Assembly (NCBI GenBank): GCA_904420175.1
Contig: CAJFUF010000013.1
Coordinates: 28,610 to 92,609, forward strand
Source of the DNA: Candidatus Schneewindia gallinarum
GTDB lineage: Bacteria; Bacillota; Clostridia; Oscillospirales; Ruminococcaceae
DNA: 64,000 bases
Direction of reading: 5' to 3'
Below are positions 52,209 through 59,812 of this stretch, piece by piece. The notes below the pieces were generated by a model, which was given only the letters and a program-made list of their open reading frames with translations, was not told the origin of the DNA and made no database searches. The first letter of the stretch is position 1, and every line of letters begins with the position of its first letter. The position numbers and the translations under genes are program-made.

Positions 52209-52622
52209 ATGATGAAAATTGCCATTCCCTATGAAAACGGCCAGATTTTTCAACATTTTGGCCATACCGAGCAGTTCAAACTGTACACGGTGGACGCAGG
52301 CAAGGTGACGCAAACCGAGCTGGAGCCCACATTGGGCAGCGGCCATGGGGCGCTGGCGCAATTTTTAAAAGAGCGGAAGGTGGACACGCTGATTTGCGGC
52401 GGTATCGGCGGTGGCGCAAAGCAGGCGCTGGCGGATGCGGGTATCCGGCTGTTTGGCGGCGTTGCAGGGGATGCGGATGCAGCAGTGGAGGCCCTGCTGA
52501 AAGACAACCTGCACTACGACGAAAATGCACAGTGCGACCATCACGGGCACGACCATGAGGAGCATTGCATGACCGGTGGCTGCGGCGGTTCCTGCTCGCA
52601 CGAGGGATGTGGACATGAGTAA
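52209..52622 (+). CDS. NifX/NafY-type dinitrogenase cofactor-binding domain protein with metal-binding tail
   Basis: A 137 aa protein of the Nitro_FeMo-Co superfamily: KIAIPYENGQIFQHFGHTEQ (3-22), then KVDTLICGGIGGGAKQALAD (about 57-76) and GIRLFGGVAGDADAAVEALL. In organisms without nitrogenase these proteins bind Fe-S or other metal clusters. From about 109 the chain is a His/Cys-rich tail (CDHHGHDHEEHC, GGCGGSCSHEGCGHE), likely a metal-binding segment. AAAAGGAGCG precedes ATGATG. Overlaps the next gene by 8 bases. Confidence 0.85.
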   Translation: MMKIAIPYENGQIFQHFGHTEQFKLYTVDAGKVTQTELEPTLGSGHGALAQFLKERKVDTLICGGIGGGAKQALADAGIRLFGGVAGDADAAVEALLKDNLHYDENAQCDHHGHDHEEHCMTGGCGGSCSHEGCGHE

Positions 52623-52980
52623 AAAACTGCTGTTTGTCTGCTACCCAAACTGCTCCACCTGTAAACGTGCGCAGGCGTTTCTGGACAGTGTGGGTGCGGA
52701 CTACACCCTGCGCAACATCAAAACCGACAACCCGTCCGCTCAGGAGCTGGCGCAGTGGCACAGGCTCAGCGGACTGCCCCTGAAACGGTTTTTCAACACC
52801 AGCGGGTTAAAATATAAGGAACTGGGGCTGAAGGACAAGCTGCCCGCCATGGAGGAAGGACAGCAGCTGGAACTGCTTGCCACAGACGGCATGCTGGTCA
52901 AGCGCCCGCTGCTGGTGGGGGACGGATTTGTGCTGGTCGGTTTCCGGCAGGCCCAGTGGGAGGAAGCACTGAACTGCTGA
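52615..52980 (+). CDS. ArsC/Spx-family thioredoxin-fold protein
   Basis: A 121 aa protein of the arsenate reductase/Spx family. CYPNCSTCKRAQAFLDSVG (9-27) carries a C-x2-C pair; IKTDNPSAQELAQWHRLSGLPLKRFFNTSG (split about 42-71) and the C-terminal VKRPLLVGDGFVLVGF (about 94-109) are the family blocks with the conserved Arg in KRPLL. It is YffB/ArsC-like rather than Spx because no RNA polymerase-binding context is visible. Overlap with the nifX-like gene implies coupled expression, pointing to redox or metal-thiol chemistry (inference). Confidence 0.85.
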   Translation: MSKKLLFVCYPNCSTCKRAQAFLDSVGADYTLRNIKTDNPSAQELAQWHRLSGLPLKRFFNTSGLKYKELGLKDKLPAMEEGQQLELLATDGMLVKRPLLVGDGFVLVGFRQAQWEEALNC

Positions 52981-53000
52981 AACAGAAAAACAAAGCAAAA

Positions 53001-53032
53001 AAGAAGGGACGCTTTTGCGTCCCTTCTTTTTT
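53001..53032 (+). terminator. Intrinsic terminator
   Basis: AAGAAGGGACGC, TTTT loop, GCGTCCCTTCTT, T run. Confidence 0.88.
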
Positions 53033-53114
53033 GCTATATGGCAAGGCGGGAAGATGATGTTTTAAACAAAAAATTTTTTATAGAAATAAACTGTGGAAAA
53101 TATACAAAGGATGA

Positions 53115-53142
53115 TGTAAAAAATACGTAAAGTTCATGTAAA
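53115..53142. promoter_or_regulatory. Candidate Pho box (three 11-bp-phased repeats)
   Basis: TGTAAA (53115), CGTAAA (53126) and TGTAAA (53137), each start 11 bases apart; on the other strand TTTACA-N5-TTTACG-N5-TTTACA, close to the PhoP direct repeat TTWACA-N5. A promoter-like TTGTAC/TAGTAA (53160-53187, 16-base spacer) follows. Confidence 0.5.
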
Positions 53143-53189
53143 TGAAAGGCTGTACTTCTTTGTACGTTTATGTTAAATTGATAGTAATT

Positions 53190-53325
53190 ACTCCGGCTGA
53201 GCCGGTATCCCAAATTACAGCCAGCATGGAACCTGGCGCCGATTCTGTGCTGGGGAGGGGACAACTCGGACGGGGCAGGACGTTCGCGGACGGCAACATA
53301 CAATCAACAGAAAAGGGAGGTTACT
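53190..53325 (+). other. Long structured 5' leader of the 5'-nucleotidase gene
   Basis: Stems CCGGC-TGA-GCCGG (about 53193-53205) and CCAGCA/TGCTGG (about 53220-53256), then a G-rich GGGGAGGGGACAACTCGGACGG stretch. No riboswitch class recognised and no ORF. Confidence 0.3.
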
Positions 53326-55509
53326 ATGAAAAAGACAGGCAGACGACTATTGGCTTTATTGTTGGCAGGAGCACTGCTGCTGGGCATTCCGGTTGGGACT
53401 CCGGTGTTTGCGGCACCTGCGGATACGGTTGTGATTTATCACACCAATGATATGCACGCATCCATGATCAGTGATGACTTCAACCTTGCCCATGTAAAGT
53501 CCATCCGGGAAAGCACACCCAACAGCCTTTTGCTGGATGCAGGCGATGCGACCCAGGGCCAGCCTTTTTCCATGTTGACGGAAGGAAAGGGGCCGTTTGA
53601 GTTAATGAATGCAGCCGGTTACGATGCCATGGTGCTTGGCAACCATGAGTTTGACTACGACCAGGAAACGCTGCTGGAAAATGTAAAAACTGCTAATTTC
53701 CCCATTCTTGCAGGGAATCTGGCGTTTGGGGCCGGCGCGAATGAAGAGCTAAAGGCGGCGTTAAAAGGTGGGAAAGATTATCTGGTAAAAGAGGTAGGCG
53801 GCCGTAAAATTGTTATTTTTGGCCTGATTTCACCGGAGACGGAGAGCCTGGCTTCCCCTGATAAGCTGAAAGGACTGGAATTTCAGGATCTTGGAACCGA
53901 AACGGTACGGATTCTGAAACAGATTGAAGAAAATGAGACGGACGTGGACGCCATTATTTGCCTTGCCCACTGTGGCTGGTCAACGGAAGAGCAGTACTCC
54001 TCCAAGGCGATTGCCCAGGCGAGCCAAGGCAAAATTGACGTGATTATCGACGGCCACACCCATGAGGATATGCTGGCAGATAAGACACAGACGGTGAACG
54101 GAACCCTGATAGTCTCCTCCGGAAGCGCCCTTGCGAACCTTGGAAAATTGACCCTGACTTTTGGCGATGACGGGCTTCAGACAGTAGTAAGCGAACGTAT
54201 TAATAAGGATACGGTTGCGGCGCAGGGCATTCAGCCGGATCCGGATTGTCAGCAGGCTATTGAGAAGATCAAGGAACTGCAGGAGGCGAGCAAAACCCAG
54301 AAAGTGGGTACTACCCTGTCCAATCTGTATGCCAGCAATATTGAAGCCCGTGCACTGGACAGCGAGGGGAATGTGGTAAGCACCACCTATGGGGTATCCG
54401 GCACGGCGGAGGCCAATTTGTACGATTTGGTGGCCGACAGCCGCCGGTGGGAACTTCAGGATGCGCTTGCAAACAAGCCGGAGTATCAGAACTACCATTA
54501 TATTGGCTACATCTGCAGCGGGAATGTGCGTGCAACAATCCCCGCAGGTGACATTACCATGGAAAATGTCTATCAGATTCTTCCTTGGAGCGACTCGCCG
54601 GTAACCTATGTGGCTATTAGTCCGAAGGTTCTGTACGACATGATTGAGGTGGCAGTCAGCAGCGTTACGGATCAGGATCCGGTTACCGGACAGATTAACG
54701 GCGGACACGGCCATTTCCTTATTCCGTCCGGCTTCCGCTACACCTACGATATTTCCAAGCCGTCCATTCAGTATGAGACGTATACAAAGCCGGATGGAAC
54801 CACAGCGGGAAGAAAAACCAGAGAAGGCCAGCGCGTGGTGGAAATTAAGCTGGACGACGGAACCGTACTGGACAGAAATGACGATAAAAAATCTATTCTG
54901 GTTACCAGCGGAAGCTACAACCTTAGCGGCGGAGACGGTTTCTGGGGCTTTACTGAGCCGGACGCCTATGAAGTGATCGGCAATGGCGATGGTGAAAAGG
55001 GGATTTTCACCCGCTATCTGACCTACCTTAGCTCCCTTCCGGAAAATAAAAACGGGATTACCGTTCCGGTTAACGGAGGACGAATTACCGCGATTGGCGG
55101 AGGCTATACGGCCAACAGCTATCAGGTACCGATAACCGTTTTCGGCGGCGGTGTACACGCGGCAAACGCCACCTTCCAGGTCAGCGTAGACGGCGGTGAA
55201 GCGCAGAATTTTAAGACGGACGCAAATGGTACCTTTATCATCACCCTGTCTAATGGCCCCCACGAGGTTACTGTCTATAAGGACGGAGTGGTGGACCAGC
55301 TGTTTTATCTCAACAACTACGTGGGGATCCTGTCTGCGGTGGTGGAAAGCAACGATGAAATTCCTGCCGACACGGAGCAGCCCGGAACCCCGGAGAATGA
55401 GCCGGCGGTACCGACAGGTGATCCGGCCCGTGCAGGGGTATATCTTGTTATGCTTCCTGGCGCAGCGGTTATGGTGGCCGTCCTGCGTAAAAAGCGCAAG
55501 GTTCAGTAA
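53326..55509 (+). CDS. Surface-anchored 5'-nucleotidase / UDP-sugar hydrolase family protein
   Basis: Secreted metallophosphoesterase releasing phosphate from nucleotides. The 727 aa protein has a signal peptide (KKTGRRLLALLLAGALLLG, Ala-Ala cut near 28). Metal motifs are YHTNDMHA (about 38), LLDAGDATQG, VLGNHEFDYD, and IIDGHTHEDM; the C-terminal nucleotide-binding domain carries GVSGTAEANLYDLVADSRRW and ITMENVYQILPW. The end is PTGDPARAGVYLVMLPGAAV followed by RKKRK: a PTG motif, hydrophobic helix and basic tail, like a sortase signal. GGGAGG precedes the ATG. Monocistronic, behind a candidate Pho box. Confidence 0.9.
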   Translation: MKKTGRRLLALLLAGALLLGIPVGTPVFAAPADTVVIYHTNDMHASMISDDFNLAHVKSIRESTPNSLLLDAGDATQGQPFSMLTEGKGPFELMNAAGYDAMVLGNHEFDYDQETLLENVKTANFPILAGNLAFGAGANEELKAALKGGKDYLVKEVGGRKIVIFGLISPETESLASPDKLKGLEFQDLGTETVRILKQIEENETDVDAIICLAHCGWSTEEQYSSKAIAQASQGKIDVIIDGHTHEDMLADKTQTVNGTLIVSSGSALANLGKLTLTFGDDGLQTVVSERINKDTVAAQGIQPDPDCQQAIEKIKELQEASKTQKVGTTLSNLYASNIEARALDSEGNVVSTTYGVSGTAEANLYDLVADSRRWELQDALANKPEYQNYHYIGYICSGNVRATIPAGDITMENVYQILPWSDSPVTYVAISPKVLYDMIEVAVSSVTDQDPVTGQINGGHGHFLIPSGFRYTYDISKPSIQYETYTKPDGTTAGRKTREGQRVVEIKLDDGTVLDRNDDKKSILVTSGSYNLSGGDGFWGFTEPDAYEVIGNGDGEKGIFTRYLTYLSSLPENKNGITVPVNGGRITAIGGGYTANSYQVPITVFGGGVHAANATFQVSVDGGEAQNFKTDANGTFIITLSNGPHEVTVYKDGVVDQLFYLNNYVGILSAVVESNDEIPADTEQPGTPENEPAVPTGDPARAGVYLVMLPGAAVMVAVLRKKRKVQ

Positions 55510-55519
55510 AATATTGACG

Positions 55520-55562
55520 AAAAGGAGGGGCTCTGCCACATATAGGCAGAGCCCCTCCTTTT
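55520..55562. terminator. Bidirectional terminator
   Basis: AAAAGGAGGGGCTCTGCC, 7-base loop, GGCAGAGCCCCTCCTTTT. Confidence 0.92.
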
Positions 55563-55576
55563 CCTGTTTTATAACA

Positions 55577-56089
55577 TTACAGCTGCTTTTCCTGCCCTGC
55601 GGCCTGGCGCAGTTCCTGTTGCCTGCGTTTGACTGCAGCCAGGGCCTGTGCCGGGTCGGAAATACCCAAAACAGCCTGCTCCATGGGGCAGATTCCGGTG
55701 CCCTGCCGGTTGATAATGGCGGGAACCAGGCTGCCGTAATACGCGGGGATACCGTGCTTTTCCAGCTCCGAAAGGGCGCCCTCACTCATGACAGAGGCAT
55801 AGATCTCCCGGACGCCGGCAAGCACAAACAGCAGTGCAGATGCCCTGCCCACAATTTTGTCCGCGGCAGAAAACCCTTTCAGGTTCCGTCCCTGCTCAAT
55901 CCATTCTATGAGAGGAAGTACCCCCCTTTTCCCGCTTGTAAGCACCAGTTCGTCCTTACACAGCACACAGGTGTGCCCGCCTTCCTCCAGCAGGCGAACA
56001 GCGCGTAGCAGGCGGCCGCTCATGGCCTGCCGCCTGTGGCTTTTGGCGGCAGGTGCGGAAGGCTGCGCCGTGGTGAGGCAATGTTCCAT
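55577..56089 (-). CDS. DUF1893 domain protein
   Basis: A 170 aa protein matching DUF1893 by pattern: LLEEGGHTCVLCKDELVLTS (about 33-52), RGVLPLIEWI, SAADKIVGRASALLFVLAGV (about 74-93), REIYASVMSEGAL and a late GTGICPMEQAVLG (about 130-142), whose Cys-Pro-Met-Glu is the family signature. Function unknown; deaminase-like folds have been proposed for relatives. The first 22 residues are non-conserved. It is the last gene of the reductase cluster, starting 17 bases after the aldo/keto reductase stop behind AAGGAGG. Confidence 0.78.
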   Translation of the reverse strand: MEHCLTTAQPSAPAAKSHRRQAMSGRLLRAVRLLEEGGHTCVLCKDELVLTSGKRGVLPLIEWIEQGRNLKGFSAADKIVGRASALLFVLAGVREIYASVMSEGALSELEKHGIPAYYGSLVPAIINRQGTGICPMEQAVLGISDPAQALAAVKRRQQELRQAAGQEKQL

Positions 56090-56106
56090 TGCGATGAAGT
56101 CCTCCT

Positions 56107-57240
56107 TTAGGCATTCAGTTTTTGCGTGAAGTCGGCCATGGCCTCGGAAATTTTAATCTGCTGCGGGCAGACCGCCTCGCAGCTGCGGCAGCCGATGCAG
56201 GCGCTGGGCTGCTTTTCCGGCGGCACCGCCATCAGGGCCATGGGCGCCAGGAAGCCGCCGCCGGTAAAGCAGTGCTCGTTATACAGCGACAGCAGCGAAG
56301 GGATATCCAGCCCCTGCGGGCAGTGGCTGACACAGTAGCGGCACGCTGTGCAGGGCAGCACAATTTTTTTCACCATGCCGTCTGCAATGGAAAGCAGTTC
56401 CGCCATCTCCTTCTCCGAAAGGGGCCGATCCGTCTCAAAGGTGCGGATGTTGTCCTGCAGCTGCTCAAAATTGGACATGCCGGACAGTGTAACCGTGACA
56501 CCGGGCACCGTCTGCAAAAAGCGGAAAGCCCAGGCGGGAATCCCTTCGTCCGGCCGCAGTGCCTGCAGGCGGGAGGCGTCCCCGGCGTCCAGGCTGGCAA
56601 GCTTGCCGCCGCGCAGAGGCTCCATCACCCATACAGGGATGTGGTGCTGCGCCAACAGCTCCACCTTGGCCTTCGCATCCTGGAAGCTCCAGTCAAGGTA
56701 GTTCAGCTGAATCTGGCAAAATTCCATCTGTTCGCCGTAGGCGTCTAAAAACCGCTTTATCACGTCGTAACTTCCGTGCGCCGAGAAGCCGAGGTGCCGG
56801 ATTCTTCCCTCCTGTTTCTGGCGGAATAAGTACTCAAAAATACCGTACTGCTTATCCAGATAAGCATCGATATTCATTTCACACACATTGTGGAACAGAT
56901 AGAAGTCGAAATACTCCACCCCGCATTTTTTCAGCTGGGCCTCAAAAATCTGCTCCACCTTATCCATGTTGGCCAGGTCGTAGCCGGGGAATTTGTCGGC
57001 AAGATAGAAGCTGTCCCGCGCATAATGGCTCAGCGCCCTGCCCATCACCGTTTCCGAATTCCCGTTGTGGTATCCCCACGCAGTGTCGTAGTAGTTGATA
57101 CCGTGCGCCATGGCGTAGTCGACCATCTCCTGCGTCGCCTTCTCGTCAATGCGGCTGTCATCCCCGTCCAGCACGGGCAGGCGCATGGCGCCCATACCAA
57201 GGGCGGACAGCTTTAAATCCTGAAATGCTTTGTAGACCAT
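56107..57240 (-). CDS. Aldo/keto reductase with C-terminal 4Fe-4S domain (copy 1)
   Basis: A 377 aa fusion. The TIM barrel carries KLSALGMGAMRLPV, the catalytic INYYDTAWGYHNGNSE (Asp and Tyr present), YFDFYLFHNVC and IQLNYLDW. From about 295 two cysteine clusters follow: CTACRYCVSHCPQGLDIP and CIGCRSCEAVCPQQI, a dicluster ferredoxin module. Such proteins reduce carbonyls using low-potential electrons, possibly through the flavodoxin encoded upstream. Last of two tandem homologues; AAGGAAGG precedes the ATG. Substrate unknown. Confidence 0.9.
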   Translation of the reverse strand: MVYKAFQDLKLSALGMGAMRLPVLDGDDSRIDEKATQEMVDYAMAHGINYYDTAWGYHNGNSETVMGRALSHYARDSFYLADKFPGYDLANMDKVEQIFEAQLKKCGVEYFDFYLFHNVCEMNIDAYLDKQYGIFEYLFRQKQEGRIRHLGFSAHGSYDVIKRFLDAYGEQMEFCQIQLNYLDWSFQDAKAKVELLAQHHIPVWVMEPLRGGKLASLDAGDASRLQALRPDEGIPAWAFRFLQTVPGVTVTLSGMSNFEQLQDNIRTFETDRPLSEKEMAELLSIADGMVKKIVLPCTACRYCVSHCPQGLDIPSLLSLYNEHCFTGGGFLAPMALMAVPPEKQPSACIGCRSCEAVCPQQIKISEAMADFTQKLNA

Positions 57241-57264
57241 TGTTCAACCTTCCTTTCAATGTCA

Positions 57265-58398
57265 TTATGGATTCCCGGCGGCCGATGCGCCGAAATATGC
57301 TGCAATCTCACGCATGCGTGCCTCCTGCTTAACGTGGAAGGGGCAGCGGGCCTCGCAGTGCCCACACTGGACGCAGGCGTCCGCCCCAACGGACAGCTTG
57401 CTGTAATGTCCCCTGGCCAGCACGTCCCCGGCAAGGGCGAGGTCATAATATTTGTTGATAAGCCCCACGTTCAGCCCCTGGGGACAGGGCTGGCAGTGGT
57501 TGCAGTACACGCAGATGCCGTCTGCATTTTGTGGGGCGAACTCACTGATAACCGTATAGTCCCGCTCTTCCGGTGTGGCGTCCAGATAACCCAGCACCTC
57601 CAGCAGATCCGCCCGCCCGCGGACACCGGGCAGCACCGTCAGCACACCCGGGCGGTCCAGCGCGTACTGGAGGCACTGGAATTTTGAAAGCTGCCGCCGG
57701 AAGGGGGACGTCCTGGCGTTGAGCAGCTGACCGCCCCCAAAGGGCTTCATGACGGAGATGCCGACGCCCTGCTTCTCACACTCCCTGTAAAGCAGGCCCC
57801 GATCCGCCACACTGCCGATTCCATAGTCCCCGGTGGAGTAATCGTACGCCGGGTTAATGCTGAACATCACCATGTCGATAAGGCCGGTGTCCAGAAAACG
57901 GCGGATGATGGCAGGGTCGTGGGAGGACAGGCCCAGATGACGGATCACCCCGTCCTGCTTCAGCCCTTTCATATAGTCCCACAGGCCGTCTTTCATAATG
58001 CTGTGGAAGTCGTCCTCCTCGTCGATGCAGTGGACGAAGCCCATGTCGGTATAATCGGTGTGCAGCAGCTGCAACTGCTGCTGAAATGTATGCCTGATTT
58101 CGGAAAGATCCCTTGTCCAGCCGTACCTTCCACCGTGGTAGACGGCGCCGAAATGCATTTGCAGGTAAACGGCCTGCCTGTGGCCTGCAAATGCCCGGGC
58201 ATAGCACGTGTACGGCTTTTCCTCCGATGCAACCATGTCGAAATAGTTGACGCCGCGTTCCATTGCCAGCCGGACGGTCTGCTCAATCTCCTCCTCGCTG
58301 CCCTCGTGGATGGAGCCCATACCAAGCCCGATAACACTGATACGCTCCTGCCCGTGGGGCAGCTTTCTGTACTGCATGGCAGTGTGACTGTCTCCCAT
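57265..58398 (-). CDS. Aldo/keto reductase with C-terminal 4Fe-4S domain (copy 2)
   Basis: A 377 aa homologue of the next gene. The barrel starts RISVIGLGMGSIHEGSEEEI. The active-site region reads NYFDMVASEEKPY, so the usual D-x4-Y has Glu at the Tyr position; the Tyr four residues later could substitute, or chemistry may differ. Cysteine clusters CVYCNHCQPCPQGLN and CVQCGHCEARCPFHV lie near the C-terminus. The ATG at 58398 is 8 bases after GGAAGGAG. It is directly behind a MerR-type promoter and heads the pair. Confidence 0.88.
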   Translation of the reverse strand: MGDSHTAMQYRKLPHGQERISVIGLGMGSIHEGSEEEIEQTVRLAMERGVNYFDMVASEEKPYTCYARAFAGHRQAVYLQMHFGAVYHGGRYGWTRDLSEIRHTFQQQLQLLHTDYTDMGFVHCIDEEDDFHSIMKDGLWDYMKGLKQDGVIRHLGLSSHDPAIIRRFLDTGLIDMVMFSINPAYDYSTGDYGIGSVADRGLLYRECEKQGVGISVMKPFGGGQLLNARTSPFRRQLSKFQCLQYALDRPGVLTVLPGVRGRADLLEVLGYLDATPEERDYTVISEFAPQNADGICVYCNHCQPCPQGLNVGLINKYYDLALAGDVLARGHYSKLSVGADACVQCGHCEARCPFHVKQEARMREIAAYFGASAAGNP

Positions 58399-58450
58399 TG
58401 CCCCGTTCTCCTTCCGGCGGGGGCTCCCCGCCATCATGCTCCTATTTTAC

Positions 58451-58481
58451 AGTATATACCATGGAATTTACCATGGGTCAA
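58451..58481 (-). promoter_or_regulatory. MerR-type promoter of the aldo/keto reductase genes
   Basis: Minus strand TTGACC (58481-58476), 19-base spacer, TATACT (58456-58451). The spacer holds the dyad CCATGG-TAAATT-CCATGG (58477-58460). Long spacer with central dyad is the hallmark of MerR-activated promoters. Confidence 0.8.
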
Positions 58482-58697
58482 GTGAAACCTCCCGCGAACA
58501 GCCCGCTTTTCAGGCGATCACCCGCTGCGGCCCTGCGGATGTGCCGGCGGTTGCGGCAGTCTGGCTCAAATATAATGTTGGCAGGGGGCACCCCCTGACT
58601 TGTCAGTATGTTCAAATTGCTGTGTCCGATAAAATACCGGGCGAAAGCGTCGCTTTGTTCCCCCAATGGGGAAAACAGGCTGCTTACGGCCCGTCAT
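58482..58697 (-). pseudogene. Broken cupin-domain protein gene
   Basis: From the ATG at 58697 the frame reads MTGRKQPVFPIG; removing one G from the G5 run (58660-58664) joins it to GEQSDAFARYFIGHSNLNIL, then VPPANIIFEPDCRN. This matches the cupin pattern 'FPxGExNDAFAxYFxGxSYLNML...ANVTFEPGCRNNWHIH' found beside such reductases. After RRHIRR the metal-binding histidines and the remaining beta strands are lost and the frame ends just before the promoter at 58481. Frameshift plus 3' truncation, so non-functional. Confidence 0.7.
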
Positions 58698-58725
58698 TTT
58701 TGTTTCCGCCTTTTTCCATCACGTC

Positions 58726-59208
58726 CTACCGGATCCCATTCTGCTGCAACCACGTGCGCAGCTCGCCTTCAAGGGCCTTTCCTTCGCCCTCATAGGTGGT
58801 GTACATCCCCGTGACCTTGGCGCCGGGACACATGGCGGCAATATCCCGATCGGAATGGCCTTTGCCGCCTCCGCCGTGGGTGGTGAAGGGAAGGATGGTC
58901 TTTCCGCTGAAATCGTGCCCCTCCAGGCAGGTGGCCACCGGAGGCGCCATGGTGCCCCACCAGATGGGTGTGCCGAGAAAAATGGTGTCATACTGGCTGA
59001 GATCCCGCTCTATCGGTCGGATGGGCGGGTGACACCCCTGCCGGATTTCTTTTTTTGCGTCGTTGACCACGGTGTTGTAGTCGCTGCTGTACGGTTTTTC
59101 CGGCACAATCTCCTGCATTTCCGCGCCGGTCAGTCGGGCAATGGCCTCCGCCATGCTTCTTGTGTGGCCTGCCCAGCTGTAAAATAAAACAATGCTTTTC
59201 CTGCTCAT
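58726..59208 (-). CDS. Flavodoxin
   Basis: FMN-binding electron carrier, 160 aa. IVLFYSWAGHTRSMAEAIARLTG (5-27) is the phosphate loop of the flavodoxin_4 type (Ser-Trp-Ala-Gly-His-Thr). The 50s and 90s loops are IFLGTPIWWGTMAPPVATCL (about 75-94) and FTTHGGGGKGHSDRDI. The protein belongs to the group near Fe-S aldo/keto reductases and MerR regulators, where it probably supplies electrons (inference). GGAGGAAAAGAC precedes the ATG; a small palindrome lies in its leader. Confidence 0.9.
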   Translation of the reverse strand: MSRKSIVLFYSWAGHTRSMAEAIARLTGAEMQEIVPEKPYSSDYNTVVNDAKKEIRQGCHPPIRPIERDLSQYDTIFLGTPIWWGTMAPPVATCLEGHDFSGKTILPFTTHGGGGKGHSDRDIAAMCPGAKVTGMYTTYEGEGKALEGELRTWLQQNGIR

Positions 59209-59241
59209 GTCTTTTCCTCCATTTCAGTTAAAAGCCTCGAC

Positions 59242-59254
59242 ACGCAAGTTGCGT
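59242..59254. promoter_or_regulatory. Palindrome in the flavodoxin leader
   Basis: ACGCAA-G-TTGCGT, 34 bases upstream of the flavodoxin start; possible regulator site, no promoter with a 19-base spacer seen around it. Confidence 0.3.
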
Positions 59255-59365
59255 CCGGGCTGTTTGTTTGGTTCCGGCGTTGCGCCTGCGCTTATGACGT
59301 GTATCTTTTTTGTAACGCAACCCGATTTAAAGGAACGGCTTCGTACGCTCACAGCCCGGCCTACC

Positions 59366-59725
59366 TCAGTCTGCCTGCTTGCCGGCATGAAGGATTTTGT
59401 AGCGAAGATAGTCCAGCCGGTCCAGCTGCCGCTGCTTGAAGTGAATTTCATGAAGCGTGTTGTCCCGCAGCCTGCTTAGCATCTGCATGCGCTGGCCGCG
59501 TGTCCGATCCCCTTCCAGCATCAGACGCATGTAGGTCTCCGCCTCGCCGCTGCTGAAACCTGCGTCGCGCAGCGTCATTATGGTGCTTAGCCGCCTGATG
59601 TCCTCCTCGTCGTACTGCCATGTGCCCGTGACTTTTTTTACCGCACAGCACAGCCCCCAGCTTTCATACTCCTTCAGTACCTCAACAGGGATGTTGTAGC
59701 GTCTGCTGGCCTCGTCAATCGTCAT
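59366..59725 (-). CDS. MerR-family transcriptional regulator
   Basis: A 119 aa activator. The winged helix is TIDEASRRYNIPVEVLKEYESWGLC (2-26), with the wing TGTWQYDEEDIRRLSTIMTLRDAGFS (about 34-59), then a coiled coil RDNTLHEIHFKQRQLDRLDYLRYKI for dimerisation. It has no long effector domain and no conserved metal cysteines, like NmlR/AdhR-type regulators that sense aldehydes or electrophiles. It is the natural candidate for the dyad promoter at 58451-58481. GGGAGGACGCC precedes the ATG. Confidence 0.88.
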   Translation of the reverse strand: MTIDEASRRYNIPVEVLKEYESWGLCCAVKKVTGTWQYDEEDIRRLSTIMTLRDAGFSSGEAETYMRLMLEGDRTRGQRMQMLSRLRDNTLHEIHFKQRQLDRLDYLRYKILHAGKQAD

Positions 59726-59750
59726 GGCGTCCTCCCGGTTACGTTAAAAA

Positions 59751-59782
59751 ATAAAGGCGCCCTTTTTCAGGACACCTTTATT
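59751..59782 (-). terminator. Terminator of the LysR gene
   Basis: Minus strand ATAAAGGTGTCC, TGAAAA loop, AGGGCGCCTTTAT, then T6. Confidence 0.8.
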
Positions 59783-59812
59783 GTAAATCTTCCCTGTGGT
59801 GAAGTCTAATAC

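Noticed and set aside
53980..55785. 601-codon antisense open frame
   Set aside because: Lies opposite the 5'-nucleotidase gene, which has a signal peptide and all metallophosphatase motifs.
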